Numbered from the stretch's first letter, positions 47,701 to 59,900 are shown. The stretch: 64,000 nucleotides of DNA from Tribonema minus (GCA_017506865.1 JAFCMP010000525.1:1426001-1490000), one strand, 5' to 3'. Numbers and translations: made by a program. The notes: a model not told the origin generated them from the sequence alone.

Positions 47701-48670
47701 ATGTCAAAGTATTTGGCAGGTTTGGCACAAATGGGAGCCAAGAACCAGGAACCAGCAGGAGGAACAAACCACACCTCACCTACACATGAAGTATGGATAG
47801 CTCAATTTTGCATTTCACTGCCTCGTCTCACCTTTGAGAGGTCTATGCCGAGGTCTTCGTTTTGAGTCACATTCAAAGGCGTGTGTCTTTGCTTCAGAGC
47901 AAGTGGCAGTACCAGCTGTGCCAGCAATGCCAGATCTGTCAACGCCTGACACAGAACGGCAGAAACTCAAATTTGTTAGTACTCAACTGCAGTCGCCATC
48001 ATTGTTTCAAGACATGCATACATGGCAGCACCGAGTCGCAATAGAGGAATATAGTATTGAGGCACAAGTCTGTGCTCCGTATGTTTCCCGCTGACGTCAT
48101 GTCACTGGCACATGCAAGCGCCACATTGCAGCTGGCCACAGGCTGCGATCGCTTGCAGCATAGTGTAGCTGAGCTTACTGAGGTTGTTGAAACAACCACT
48201 GAGGTCACACTCATGGGGACTGTAAAATTGAAACCCATAGAAACAATAGGCAACATGCAATCTCGATGGGCAGGACCACATCGTTGGCCTTTGGTTTTCT
48301 AACACTTTCGTGCAATAGCGGCAAGTACATCTAAGCGCACCTGCTGTCCGTCGATCTCGCCGAGTCCGTCGGGGGCTGCTGCCGACACTCGGCCGCCATC
48401 TGACGCAATTGTAGCGTTTGCCACTCCCGCAAATGTAAAGTTCGCAGCTCCAAACGTAGAGTTTGCAGCCGCCCCGGCCGCCGCAGCGCTGGCATGAATC
48501 CGCAAGGAACCTCGAAACTGTGACACGTGCGCTTTTGTGTGCCCCGGCGCGCACCTGCTCAGGTCGGCTCTGTATATCATACCCGGGCACACAAACGCGT
48601 GAGCCGGTGATGGCAACAGCATGATGCGCAACAACATCGCCTTTGCGGTCTTGCTAGCCCACTTGGTCAT
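38785..48670 (-). CDS. MAM33/p32-family protein with plastid-type leader, copy C (seven exons found)
   Basis: Exons, 5' to 3': 48670-48341, 47945-47832, 45451-45385, 44546-44398, 40523-40453, 39843-39668, 38896-38785. Exon 1 encodes a leader with AHAFVCPG; the start could instead be the ATG at 48637. Exon 2 is a membrane segment (DLALLAQLVLPLALKQRHTP). Exon 3 gives ESLLKGVVSEKAKL. Exon 4 gives LRSRGFALSETG, PFVLKGPGV and DERVSMAFGELNL. Exon 5 gives IEADVLVERGADVLAFRVQI. Exon 6 gives IYLDYVMPV and LEPNVLTGFCNYLYKR. Exon 7 gives GLDDEVRSAMCAYWECKNP and LDKISHFLD. Exons 5, 6 and 7 are exactly 71, 176 and 112 bases, as in copy A, and the frame is intact. Exon 5 needs one extra base upstream, so a small exon (3n+1) after exon 4 is unfound. 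It shares a 115-base divergent promoter with SYO1. An RLE-LINE fragment sits in its fourth intron. Confidence 0.78.
41687..41758. mobile_element. 72-base foldback element with TACCGTATT ends
   Basis: Begins TACCGTATTATTGATA and ends TATCGATAACACGGTA, which is its near-complement. The middle holds a further palindrome (TTAAGCCCATGGGGCTTAA). The termini share TACCGTATT with the 599-base element at 27467-28065, suggesting a related transposon family cut down to its ends. It lies next to the LINE fragment in an intron of MAM33 copy C. Confidence 0.65.
41790..42490 (+). mobile_element. RLE-type LINE fragment (endonuclease end only)
   Basis: The frame 41738-42388 and its continuation in another frame (42178-42405) carry VKAHDAIVHNSVKRATQRIL, then RRMDIVLP, LMVDVTCFEAQ and DQEAAKLSHY: the same D ... 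D-V-T ... E-x2-K endonuclease-like block as in the two larger LINE copies. RT and zinc knuckle are absent, so this is a strongly 5'-truncated copy, with a frame change around 42170-42200. It is GC-rich against its AT-richer intron surroundings. Confidence 0.75.
43256..43450. repeat. Dense cluster of AACTTCAA / TTGAAGTT words
   Basis: At least seven ACTTCAAC or GTTGAAGT words fall within about 200 bases, spaced irregularly in an intron of MAM33 copy C. The same words appear singly or in pairs across the non-coding parts of the window (for example 2066, 9976, 35380, 36780, 48725, 53287, 53890, 61190, 61311) and hardly at all inside the GC-rich exons. Confidence 0.75.
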
Positions 48671-48785
48671 TGCCGCCTATCTGCCACCATAAACAGCAAA
48701 CACCCCAAATTTTATTCTCACTCAACTTCAACCAAACTTCACCAACTTCTTTGGCTGCTGGCAGTGTTTTGATCTTATAGCTGAA
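48671..48785. promoter_or_regulatory. Divergent promoter between MAM33 copy C and SYO1
   Basis: The two start codons are 115 bases apart on opposite strands, leaving room only for a shared promoter and two short leaders. The segment holds ACTCAACTTCAACCAAACTT and related words. A degraded copy of this arrangement (MAM33 copy B exon 1 and the SYO1 exon 1 copy) is split by the LINE at 31.3-35.3 kb. Confidence 0.7.
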
Positions 48786-51700
48786 ATGGGCAAGGCCACA
48801 AAACGAAAATCCCAAGGGGAACCTGCGCCAGTGGCAGCAGCTGCGCCGGCCGGCGCAGCAGCAGCATCAGCAGGGGATGCGGGTCTGCTGGACAACCTGA
48901 AATCCTTGGATCCCTTCGTCAGGGAGAGCTCCTGTGTAGCGATCGCCAGTGTCTTTGCACACCTGGATTACCAGCAGACCGCAGGTGGCAGCAAAAGGCC
49001 TGCCAACAGCGCCAACTGGGGTGCTGCCCGGCAACTGCTGCAGCGGGGTCTCGTCAAGCGCCTGCTGCAAAGGCTTGTGGACCCTGTGCCAGGCGTCCGA
49101 GTGCATGCTGCTGGTGCATTGAGAAATATCAGTGCGGTTGGTGAGCCTGCGCTATGTGAGGCGATGGTGGGCGATGGCGTGGTCACCACTGCTCTGACGC
49201 AGCTAGAGGGAGTGCTGAGGGAGGGCTCGCCGGTGGCGGCAGAGCACGCTCAGGCCATCGCCCTGCAGCTGTTGCTGCTCCTGAGCAACATTTTTGAGCA
49301 TGTTGATGCCGCAGTTGACAGGTGAGCTTCTCTTGGTAGTAATGTGGGAAACCGCTGAGCACTGCGTGCCCTTGTGGGTTCAGGAATGCTACGTGATGTC
49401 AAAAAAGCCATGCTGCTCAGACAGTGGAGTGGATAGGGCGCAACGCATTGTTGCCACCCAGGCCATCGCCATAGCTTCCTCAACAGCTGCAGTTGGCCGG
49501 TCGGTGCGCTGGCAACACAGTGCCGTGCGCCAATCCATTTGCGCACATTGTCCATGCAGATCCGCCGCTTGACCCCTGACACAGCAACCTCTACACATGC
49601 ACCCCCGGCGCTGTTGCAGCTTCACCGACGGCGGCGGCCGCGGCGCGGCGTGCATCGCGGCGCTGCTCACCGCGCAGGCGATTGCATCGTCGCCGCTGCA
49701 CCTCGCCGCAGCGCTGCGCCTCGCGCACACCGCGACGGAGGGCAACGCCGCGCTGTGCCGCGCGCTGCAGGCGGCGCCCGCCGCCGCGGACGCGCTCGCC
49801 GCGCTCATGGCGCCGCCGCCGCTGCCGCCGCCGCCGCCCGCTGCAGCGGCGGCAGCTGCGCAGCCACCGGCGGCCGCAGTCACGCTCGCGCACCAGCTGC
49901 AGGCCGCTGGCGTCATCGTCAACATGGCGGCGGCGCTGGGGGAGGACGGCGGCGGCAGTGGCGCGGCGGCGGCGGCGGCGCTGCACGCGCGGCTGGCGGC
50001 AGCGGCGCCGCCGCTGGTGGTGCGCGGCCTCGGCGCGTACGACGCGCGGCTGACGCACGAGCTCGCGGCGCGCGCGGACGCGGAACGACAGCGCGCGCAG
50101 GCGCGGTCGGGGGGCGCGGGGCGGCGCGCGGGGGAGGGGGCGGCGGCGGCAGGCGGCGGCGGCGTCGCGGAGATGGCGGTGGAGGGGGAGGGGGGGGGGG
50201 GAGGGGACGGCGCGGGGGCGGGCGAGGAGGCGAAGACGGAGGCCGAGGTGGGTGTTGCCACGGAGCGATGCTCGTACGGTCAGTGATCATTAGCGTTGTT
50301 ACAGTAACGACGTGGGGATGCTGATTGAGAATTGCTCGAGCCTTTGCCGGTAAGCGCAATATGCTCCGCAGCTCGGTGCACAGACGTCCTTTCCTTATCA
50401 GCTGCCTGTAACCAGAAGAGTCCCAGATGTATCAGCGGGTCACAGAAGACAGGCAAGGTAGATGGACGGACGGACAACAGGTCAGCGTTTGCTCTGTTGC
50501 GTCGAGTACCTGGTTCAGCAAGCGGTCAGCGTTTGCTCTGTTACGCTGAGTACGTGGTTCAGCTGATTGGCTGCACATGGTCTGGTACGTGCCGCTGTGC
50601 TGGCGCGGCAACGGCGCTGTACGTGTGCGCTTGGGGTTCGAGCAGCTGCCACAGCGGAGAATGGCGGTGGCGGCCCATGCAGCATCGGATCTCGTGCCGT
50701 GTCTCGGTGGTGTGAGCACGCTCGCGTTGGGCTCCGTTTCTCAGGTCCGGGTTGCAGAAGCATCAAGGCGCCGCCGTTGCGCCCAGTGAGTGCCATCATG
50801 ACTGCTCTTTGTTCACTTCGGCATCGCAATGGCGCACGTGTCGCGTTTGCACGGCGCATGGAGGCGTGGTGCGAGCAGCCACTGAGCACTGTGACGATGC
50901 CCGCGCAGTCCGCCGCTGCATACCGGCGGTCACGGCTGTGCCAGCAGCAGTCACCAGCAGCCCGTAATCCCTGCCGTACTGCGTAGCGCAAGTGAGCAGC
51001 ACCGCCTGCTGCGTAGTTTCGTGCCACGCTGAGTACGTCAATGGAGATGTCAGCCAGTCCTCCTGGCAGTGCATGCAGCATGTGAAGCAGTGATCTGATG
51101 CTGGAGGTCGACAAAGTGGGTGAGTGAGTGAGTGAGTGAGTGAGTACAGTGGTCAATGCTGTGCTGCCCGACACTGCGGCCGCGGCGCGCTCCTCGCGCT
51201 GGTGTGCTGTTGCGGACAGATGCTGCAGCGGCGGTCACTCCACGCCGCGCGGCCCTCACTGGCCTCTGAGGTACCGCCTGTCGGCCACCGAGGAGAGGGC
51301 GCACTATTTGTCGCTCAACTCTTATTGCACCATGGCAATGACTACCCTGTTGTGCACGTGTATGAACCTGACGATGGCAGAGCTGGTGTCAGTGAGGCGG
51401 CGGCAGCAGCTGCGGCACCCACAACTCATGCCTGTATACGCAGCGCCAAGGTGCTGCAGTTTTGATGTGCTCCCACCGCCGGAGGCAGCGGCAGCGGCGC
51501 ATCCCACATAACACGGTGCGCCAACTCTCCCTCGGTGACGAAATTGCAGCTCGTGGAGGCGTGGCGCGACGCTGCGGTGGAGCCCGTGCTGCTGGCAGCG
51601 GAGGTAGCGGCGAACCTTGCAGCGCTCGCCGCCGCCGCCGCCGGCAACGACGACGACGGCGACTGCGAGTGGGCCTCGGACGACGAGGACGGCATGGAGG

Positions 51701-54700
51701 CAGAGGCGGCGACGGGAGGCGGCAGCGGCGGCGGCGCAGCCGGCGAGAGTGAGGGCAGCTCTGCCATCCTCCAGGTGCGACGTGCGCTGCAGGCGACAAC
51801 GCAACATTGCAGTGCGCAAGCGTTGTGCAATGCCCGTGTGTATGCGCCGACATTTGGAAGTTGTCGTGCAATGGCGCCACACACTGGTGGTTGGCGCGGT
51901 GCTGCTACTGCCCCCCCCCCCCACCCCCCTGCGCGCCCGGCGCTCACCACCGCGGGTCAGCACCCTTCGCTCTTGGGGTCAGGATGAGGGGTAGATTTAA
52001 CCTCGAGTGGACAGCCCGTGCGCTACCTGCGCTGAACGTGCAGCGAGCGTCGCATGCGCAAGCGCTGTTGACCGCTCCAGCACATTGCACACGCCTGCTT
52101 GCATTTGGTGTGCGCCTTACCCATATATACGCTGCTACTCATGCCCTCAACACATGCCTCATGGTCACGCGGTCGGCGCGCGCGATATCCACCCTAGCGT
52201 TGCCGCTCACGATGCCGTACGCACCTCGCAGTCGCACGACGCGCTCCCTCGCGCCATTCACGCCACTAAACTTCCGCTCAAACCTACATACCTCATGATC
52301 ATGGGTGCCGCCCCGACGCCCCCGCCGACACCCGCCAATCTGTGTCCGCAGGCGCTGGCGGAAGCGCAGGTGCTGCCGCGCGTCATCGACGCGCTCGGCG
52401 CCGCCGCGCTGGCGCCGCCGCCGCCGCAGCCGCTGCCCGCCGCTGCCGCCGCGGAGCTCGCGGAGCTGCGCGCGTCGCTCGCCGCCACGGGCGCGAGCCT
52501 GGTGGAGGCGCTGCCCGCCAAGGTCAGTGCTCGAGCCTGCAGTTTGTGCATTCGCACCCAGGTGCACATGTGTTCAACACTGGGCAGCCTGCTCTGGCAT
52601 GTGCGCCGCAATGTGGCAGGCCGTGATCACTCCCTGGTTCCTTGTGATGCTGCAGAGGGGACCAGGCGTAGTATGGGTGATTTTTTAGATGCAAATGGTG
52701 CTGGGGTGTGGAAGAGACTGACGATTCGGGTGATGGAAGGAGTTGGCGGTGTACTTCAAGTGCGGAACCGGCACGCGCGTGCAGGCTTCGAGGGCATGTG
52801 CAGCTGGTGCGTGGAGAAAGCGTGGGCAACGATGCAGCTGTTGTCGCGCGGGGGCGGGGGTCTGCGAGGGGCGCCTCTTATGCAGTAGTTCCAGACCACG
52901 CCTGAGGCCTTGTGAGGCGAACAAGGTTTCAGACTCTACACGCGCCCCGGACGGGACGCTGCTGCAGCATTTGATTATTTGCCATTTCCAAAACAGTTGT
53001 GACATTTTCACAACAAACACTACTGTAGCTTTTTGTTTGTGAACAAAGAGAAGACCTTCTTCGCTTTCACAAGAACGAAATGCAAAGCTGACGACCTTTC
53101 AAATGTCTGCGCCGGCCTCGATGCGCGTGCGCAGGGTCTGGGGGACATTGGCGCCACCTGGCGCGGCGTGTGCGCGCTCGTAGATAGAGCCGCCGCCGAC
53201 GCCGCGCTCCACGACTGCCTGGAGCCGCTGACGGGCATGATGTGGGGGCTCGTCAGAAGGTGACTCGCCGCTGCCTTGTCATCTGTTGAAGTTGAATCAC
53301 GCGTGCGTAGGCAGAGGGTGAATCATCCGTTGAAGTTGAAGTACGCGCCTCGTCAGAAGGTGACGCACCACCGACCTGCTTGTCGCTGAAAGCACGCCAC
53401 GCCTCGACTGTGGAACGTGCACCACACACACACACACACAAACACACACACATACATGCACATGCGCGTTCATTCGCGCATGCGTCGTCATGCCAAGCTT
53501 GGTACCACAAGGCGCATCAGCACTCATGTTAATTGTCGCCAGTGAATGCTGGCGCGGGCCACTGTGCCATCAGACTGCTTGATCTTTCAGCACTGTCCGC
53601 CGCTTGTGCTGTCCGCGCCTGACCCCGATCCTGTCCCTGACCCTTTCCCCGAGCGGATGTGCTCACCGGTGCACTTGTGGCAGCAGTGCACACCCCTCTC
53701 TAAACACCCCGACATCTACAGGAAGTATCGCACAATCCTTGTGTATACGTACCGGGCCTCTGGCCATTCGCCCGTCGCCGCCACGCGCCGCTGCAACTCT
53801 GTACACACCTTGCCGGCGCCGCAGGGCGGACGCGCAAATCGCAGATGGCGCCAATGGAGCGCTGCTGCTCAGACCAGATGCCTCATACTTCAAGTTGAAG
53901 TAATGTGCAAACCCTGTGCGCGTACCAGCCCTCTCATGCATCCGCCATCGCCGCGCCCCGCCGCATCTCCCCCCCCCCCCGCCTTCCCCGGGTCCGCGCC
54001 ACAGGGTGCCCTCCGAAGTGGCAGGCGCCGGCGACGCCGCCAGCGGAGCGCTGCTGCAGCGGCTGGTGGACCCCGCGCAGACGGGCGCCGCGGAGGTGCG
54101 CGTCAACGCCGTCGCCATGCTCGCCGCGCTCGCCGGCGCAGCCGCAGGTGAGCCGACGGCGACGCTCATCACCTTGTGCGCGTGCGGAAGGAAGCACCTG
54201 CTACAGTAGGCCGCGCCCCTCGTGCTGCACAGAGACGTTGTCGCTGCACTGCGCGCTGCGGTCGCGGGGGCAGCTGGGCCGCGCTGAGACGCATGGAGTC
54301 TGCGCCCGCTGTTGTTGCGCGTGTGCGCGGAAGCGCCTGCCGCGCTGAAGCCGCCGCGGCGTGCGGATGGCGCTCGTCTTTGACGAAGCGTGCTGCGCAG
54401 AGGCGTCGCTGCTGCGCGCTGCAGGCCTGGCCGCCGGGCCGTCGTGCGGCGTGCGTGGCGGCGTCGCTGAGATGTGCTGCGCGCTGCGGAAAGGCAGCCT
54501 GCGGTTCCAGCATGCGCGCTCTCCTCGCAGGCTCGAGAGGCCGTCCATCCTTGCTGTGCGCCCCAGGTGCTGTTGACGCAACGCGTCCTCAGTACCTGTG
54601 CGGCGCTACCGAGATGCGCTGTATCGACCGCACGATTGCACTACCGTGAGTGCATCATCATCATTCCGTGAGCTCGGTGAGGGACGCCGGACTGTGCGCC

Positions 54701-56230
54701 CTCGCGGTAGCCTGTGTTTGCACGCTTGGTTTGCGCTCACGGGCGGCAGACGGACCCCCTTTGGCTCGGCGTGCGCAATGCATGTGACATGTGGCGCTGC
54801 GGCTCGCGACTCATCCCCCCCCCCCCCCCCCCCCCCCCAAGGAGATGCGCAGGCACATTTCTGAAATGGCCGCCATCAGTGCTGTTGGACCATCAACCGT
54901 CGCAGTGCTCGGCCCTAGCATCGTGCATCACCCAAGCATTCAATGCGCGCTCGCAATGGCGCGTGTTGCTCCCGCTGCAGACGTGAGCCCAATCGCTCGC
55001 GTGAGCTGGAGTTCTCATCCGCTCTGTTCACAACCTAGCCCTAAACCTGGCGTTGATGACAACCTAGCCCTAAACCTGGCCTTGATGACAACCTAGCCCC
55101 AAACATGTTGTTGCGCATTAACCGAACATCCTGCACTTACCACATGGCAAAATTCAACGGGACTGCCGCACACTTTTCTCCGGCATCTCACTCAAACCCC
55201 CTGTTCATCACCGCGCGTCACGTACACCCCTCCTCGCGCGTCAGCGGGCGCGGGGCAGGCGGACCTCGCCGCGGCGCTGGTGCGCTCGCTCGAGGACTCG
55301 CACCCGCTCGTGCAGGCGGCAGCGCTCAACGCGGCCATGGACGTGTGGGGCAGCGACAGCGGCGACGCCGCCGTCTTTGCGCGCGCCGGGCTGCTCGGCG
55401 CGATTGCCGCCATGCTGCCGGACTTCAAGCGGAAGGTGCGTGGAGCGAACGCGCTGCGTTGGCAGATCAGCTACTGTAGTGTTCTGCTGCGGGTGTGGGC
55501 CTGGTTTGTTGATGGATGCTCAGCAAGCAGTGATGCACACGCTGCTGCGCTTGCCCTGGAGTACGCACACGAACATCCCTTGAGCTGCTGTGGCGTGCTG
55601 CATTACTGGGACGATGTAGCCGGTTGGTACTTCTGTTGCATCTCAATGTGGAGGCGGAGGCCCATGGCAGTCGGCCGCTAGGCGCTCTGCCTCTGCTAGC
55701 GTTTTCAAACTTTTGACTGGGCCAGTGCAGCTGCACTCGAGTGTGGTGCGACTGTGCCTCCGGACTCCCCCGGGGCACCGCAACTTCCACGCACGGCTGA
55801 TTGTAGCAACGAGTAGCAGTGTGCTTAAAGATTGTTGCATCCAGTGTTATTGTTGCGCATCCACTGCACTTCGCTCTGACGGTGGTGATGCGCATGCGCT
55901 CCGCCTGTGCCCATCTCACACCACGCATGTGCGCTGCGTCTTTGTCGCTTGGGAGTTGAAGCAGCAAGCCTCCGTGCCACACCTTGAGACGGTCGCGACC
56001 CCCTTTGCTGCGGCGCGTCAGTGGTGCTCTTGTTGCCACCGTACACGCCTCTGCGACCGCTGTGACATGCTGCAACACCCACTCACCCCGCGCGCCGCCG
56101 ATCGCGCTGCGCCCCCCCGTCGCAGGTCAAGGCGGAGGGCAGCACACATGGGCGTGAGGCGCTGTGCCACCTCAAGGAGACCAGCCTCAATGCGGCGCGC
56201 TTCGTCAAGTACATGCGCTCGCAGAAATGA
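48786..56230 (+). CDS. SYO1/HEATR3 (symportin-like HEAT-repeat protein), eight exons
   Basis: Exons: 48786-49321, 49620-50247, 51550-51774, 52352-52522, about 53054-53259 (acceptor uncertain, 53051 or 53054), 54005-54147, 55245-55435, 56126-56230. All other junctions are GT-AG and in phase, giving about 734 residues; human HEATR3 has about 680. It starts with the basic MGKATKRK leader typical of the family, then RESSCVAIASV and GVRVHAAGALRNISAVGEP HEAT repeats, an Ala-rich repeat region with LTHELAARADAERQRAQA, an acidic loop (NDDDGDCEWASDDEDG), further HEAT repeats (EVRVNAVAMLAALAG, HPLVQAAALNAAMDVWG) and the ending LNAARFVKYMRSQK. Yeast Syo1 and human HEATR3 escort ribosomal proteins uL18 and uL5 into the nucleus for 5S RNP assembly. 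Runs of Ala and Gly, absent from animal relatives, reflect the high GC. Confidence 0.88.
50480..50565. repeat. Two tandem copies of a ~45-base unit in a SYO1 intron
   Basis: GGTCAGCGTTTGCTCTGTT and following bases, ending in CTGGTTCAGC or GTGGTTCAGC, are repeated at about 50480 and 50525, in the intron after exon 2. Confidence 0.85.
51120..51145. repeat. (TGAG)n microsatellite
   Basis: About six TGAG units in the second intron of SYO1. Confidence 0.95.
53420..53454. repeat. (CA)n microsatellite
   Basis: A CA-rich tract with one AAC interruption in the intron after exon 5 of SYO1. Confidence 0.95.
54815..54838. repeat. Poly-C run (24 bases)
   Basis: An uninterrupted C homopolymer in the intron between exons 6 and 7 of SYO1. 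Similar runs occur at 57556-57571, 58537-58551, 58668-58681 and 62155-62180. Exact lengths may be unreliable in the assembly. Confidence 0.9.
55031..55104. repeat. 29-base tandem repeat with telomere-like core
   Basis: CAACCTAGCCCTAAACCTGG plus CGTTGATGA is present in two full copies (55031, 55060) and one partial copy (55089). The CCTAGCCCTAAACC core resembles degenerate CCCTAA telomere repeats. It lies in the intron before SYO1 exon 7. Confidence 0.9.
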
Positions 56231-56480
56231 CAGGAGCTCTGTACGACGCGCGAATGGCCGGCTTGTGCTGTTGCTGTTGTGCTGTGGTGCACCTCTCTGC
56301 CCTCGGCGCTTGTAGATATGCGTTGAACCGCAGGCGCGCTGGTATTGAGCGCGCCGTTGTGATTATAATGCCGAGTGCATGCGCTCGAAGAAGTGGCAGG
56401 AGCTCCGCACGATGCGAATGGCTGGCTAGTGCTTTTGCTGTGCTGTGTCGTGTCGTGCACCTCTCCTCCCTCAACACATG
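56209..56480 (+). repeat. Tandem duplication of the SYO1 terminal exon end and 3' flank
   Basis: The last SYO1 codons and following bases (TACATGCGCTCGCAGAAATG, then ACAGGAGCTC) recur about 166 bases later, near 56375, as GTGCATGCGCTCGAAGAAGT and GGCAGGAGCTC. Similarity continues through GCGAATGGC and GTGCACCTCTC. In the second copy the stop TGA is TGG and the frame would run on a few codons. The first copy is used in the SYO1 model because it joins in phase. Confidence 0.8.
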
Positions 56481-56948
56481 CGTTGATGCGTTGAAGGGCA
56501 GGCACAGAGCGACCAGTGTGATGCCATGCACGGGGCGCAGGAGCCGAATTTGTAGATTTCATGCGTCGACAAAAATACCACAGGATACTTCTCCAGTGAG
56601 CTTGTGGGGCGCATGTGCACGACTGGATGCTGCGGTCTGGCCAGCCAGGAGACTTTGGCAACTACAAGGTTGAGCAATGCACACATGCTCCGCTTAGGGT
56701 GTACTTCCAAGAAGTATACATTGCATACTTCAGTGTATTTTTGCCGGATGCACAAGTATGCTCAAAGATCTAGGCGAGCAAAGTGCAACCTTCTTGCACA
56801 GGCCACCGTGAACAACAGGTGCAACACGGAGACGAACAACCGAAGTTTGGAACACAGGTGCAACACGGGGGCGAACAATCAAATTTGGAATGCCGGCAAG
56901 AGGGCATGCGGGCTGTATTGATAATATTGATAAAGCGGTTTGCGCGTG
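56231..56948. other. Convergent 3' flanks of SYO1 and symplekin
   Basis: Apart from the duplicated SYO1 end, no gene is supported. The two stop codons face each other across about 720 bases. Confidence 0.5.
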
Positions 56949-59900
56949 CTACATGCCCAGCACCTCCTTCACCGCTGGGTCCACCTTGATGACGCCAGCA
57001 GCGTACGACTTCAACTGCGGTGGGAGGGGCATCCAACAGAAGGCGTGCGTGAGTGAGGTTGCGATGCCGATGCGCTGAAAGATGCTGCCGACTTGTTGCT
57101 AACTGAAGATGTTTTCTTTGAACTATGCAGAAAAACGCAAGTATCACTTGAAGTATTAGATATTCCAATCCTTGCTTTGACAAAAACTGAGCATTTGCAA
57201 ACTTGCATTTTCAGCAGGGCTGTGCGGTCACCAGAACAAAATACTTGAAGTGTACTCTGACCGGAAAATCCAACACATACACCACCACCCCCTGAAGCAT
57301 TGATCATGCAATTTGAGGTGTGTGGAAGTTCGGTTCATGCTGGCCTGCACTGGGTTTACAGTTGGGGTAGCTTGAAGTATGACCCCCTGCTGCCTCACGC
57401 CCCCAATGCGCACAACGCCCTCCCAGACCCCCGGCATGGTGGACCTAATCAACAACCTCTGCACCCAAGCAAGCCTGCTGCCAGCAAGTGCTCTTGGGCG
57501 AGGCGGGGAGGGGGGGGGAGTCCTTCCCCTCCTAGTGCCCATAGGGCATAAAATGCCCCCCCCCCCCCCCCTTGCCATGGGAAGAGTGCTTGCTGCAGCC
57601 CTCAGGCAGGGGTTGTGGATAAGGACAACCATACCAAGGGTCTCTTGGAGGCACCGCGTCACAGCGTGAGCTCAAAAGGAGTTCTGTGTGATCTCGAATG
57701 CCGATGGGGCAAATCTGCTAGCCATTTCTTTTTACTTACAGAGCAGTTTAGAGCTTGTGTTGTAGGCCAAATGAAGGCTGCATATAAGATCAAGCAGACT
57801 ACTCTTGTGAAGCGCTCATCAAGCCATAGGCACAGGCACGGGGCACTTGATACTTGATACGAACTTGAAAGGCTTGATTGATGCAGAGCGCTCTTGCATT
57901 TTTGACACAGCACAGTCCGAGTGCTACAGAGACAAGAAGAAAGGCGTCTTGTTCGCGAAAAGAAAACACCCACTGCAGCGCTTTTCAGACATGTTGGAAG
58001 CCCCCAAGCATCTAAGTTTATGTACTTCAGAGCAAAATAATGACCGTTGCAACGCGTGATTATCACAGCAGTAGACCCCACCACACTTCACAAAGCAGCC
58101 CATGAGGCAGCAGCAAAAAAAAAGAGTTGTAATGACAGCTCACCAGCTCCTTGACGCCAATGTATCTCGAAGCAAGACTTTGAATGTTGCAACGCGTGAT
58201 GATCACGGCAGCAAATCTCATCGCGTGTTCATGAAGCGGCCTGTGAGGCAGCTGCAAATAACAACAGTTGTAGCGACTGCTCACCAGCTCCTTGATGCCC
58301 TTGTGCGTCTTGAGGACCTCGCGCAGCTGCGGCGCTGGCAGCAGCATCAGCGCTATGAACGACCTGCGCGGCACATTCGCAATGACCGGTTGCATTCATA
58401 TCAGTAAGAAAAGCAAGCGAATGCCCTCGCGCTTTGCAATATTCACACGGAGAGCGTCACCGGCACAGCACCCATGAGTTGCTTGCGGGCGCATACGCAA
58501 CAGTGTTTTTTTCACATACGGCACGTCAGCTTGATGCCCCCCCCCCCCCCCTACATGGAACACATGGTTGGGGCGTGTCGCCAGAGCGCGGCAGTTACAC
58601 AAGCGAGCACGAGGCGTCAGAGAGCCGTCGTCGGGCACTGGCATCGCCGACGCGCGACGCTTGATGTCCCCCCCCCCCCCCTACATGGAACACATGATTA
58701 GGGCGTGTCGCCAGAGCGCGGCAGTAACAAAAGCGAGCACGAGGCGTCAGAGAGGCGGCGTCGGGCACTGGCATCGCCGACGCGCGACGCACGCCCGCAG
58801 GCAAACGGCGACTGCGCAACTTCCAGTCTAGACAGGTCTTTCGCACCACAAAAAAAGAAGCGGATCAATGCAACAACACCGCGCCCGCAGTGACTGCGCA
58901 ACGACGACTTTGACCACCAGAGTGCCGTGAGGTGGCTGGGGGTACCTCACCACACGACACACGCATGCCCGTGGGGGGGGCTCTACACCATCTGGACAGC
59001 GCTCGAACGCTGCCACAATTGGAGAAGCAATGCTGAGCAATGCTGTCCAAAGCATCTGCACAGCACTCAAACTCCGCAGCAACACTGGAACAAAAAAACA
59101 TGGGTGAGCAATGCTACCACCAGCACATGCAAGGTCGGCACTCACGTGGCGCCCGTCTCCGTGCCCATGATCTTGGCGATGCGCACAAAGCCGTCCCACG
59201 CGCGCGGCTGCGTCCAGACCTCCTGCTGCACGAGCCTGGGGGGCACGAGCGTGAACACAAAAAAAAAAGAGGTCCACGCGCCGGCGCGTGAGGACGGGAG
59301 CATCGTCGCAGTATAGCAGAGCGTACGTTGCCAGCAGAGTGCGCATTGCGTGCAGCACGACGTCAATGCGTCGTCGAGGCTTTGGCAGCACGCAGGCGAC
59401 GCAGGCGAAGGTGAGTGTCACGTTGCCGCCGCCGTTGCGCGCGCTGCGTTCACGTGCACAGGGGAAGAGGGGACGGAGGATCGTGTGCCTGAAGCCGCTG
59501 CGCGCGCAGCCGCCCTGCCGCCCCTCATCGTGTTCCAAAATATGGATTTCAAGCCGCTGTTTACACGCGCGCCTGCAGCCAAGCACCTCGACAGCGCCGC
59601 AGAGCGCAGCAGCGGTGACGCGGCGCGCCGAACAGCCGTGGCAATTCGCCGGAAACCATGGCGTCGCTTCGCAGGTGTTCAGCCCCCTGACGTGCTGCAA
59701 CGTGCGTGCTGCACTCGATGCGTCAGCGAGCATCGCGCTGCGCTGAAGGCTTGCCGAACACGCCCGCCGCGTCAAAGACCAACGTCATTGTTCTAGAGCG
59801 CCGGTCGCGGTGCGTAACCAGTGCGTGCACGGGAAGGGTAGGAGGCACCCATGCTCCACAGCTTTATCCACTGTCACGACACATGCCCGCTGTTACCCAC

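Noticed and set aside
49389-50359. Antisense frames (up to 290 residues) over SYO1 exon 2
   Set aside because: They are shadows of the Ala/Gly-rich coding strand. The plus-strand reading has family motifs and in-phase splice sites.
57262-57662. Minus-strand frame with VWEGVVRI, reminiscent of the symplekin WDGFVRI motif
   Set aside because: The true motif is in the exon at 59235-59146 in the right order. The exons at 58363 and 57074 join in phase without this segment.
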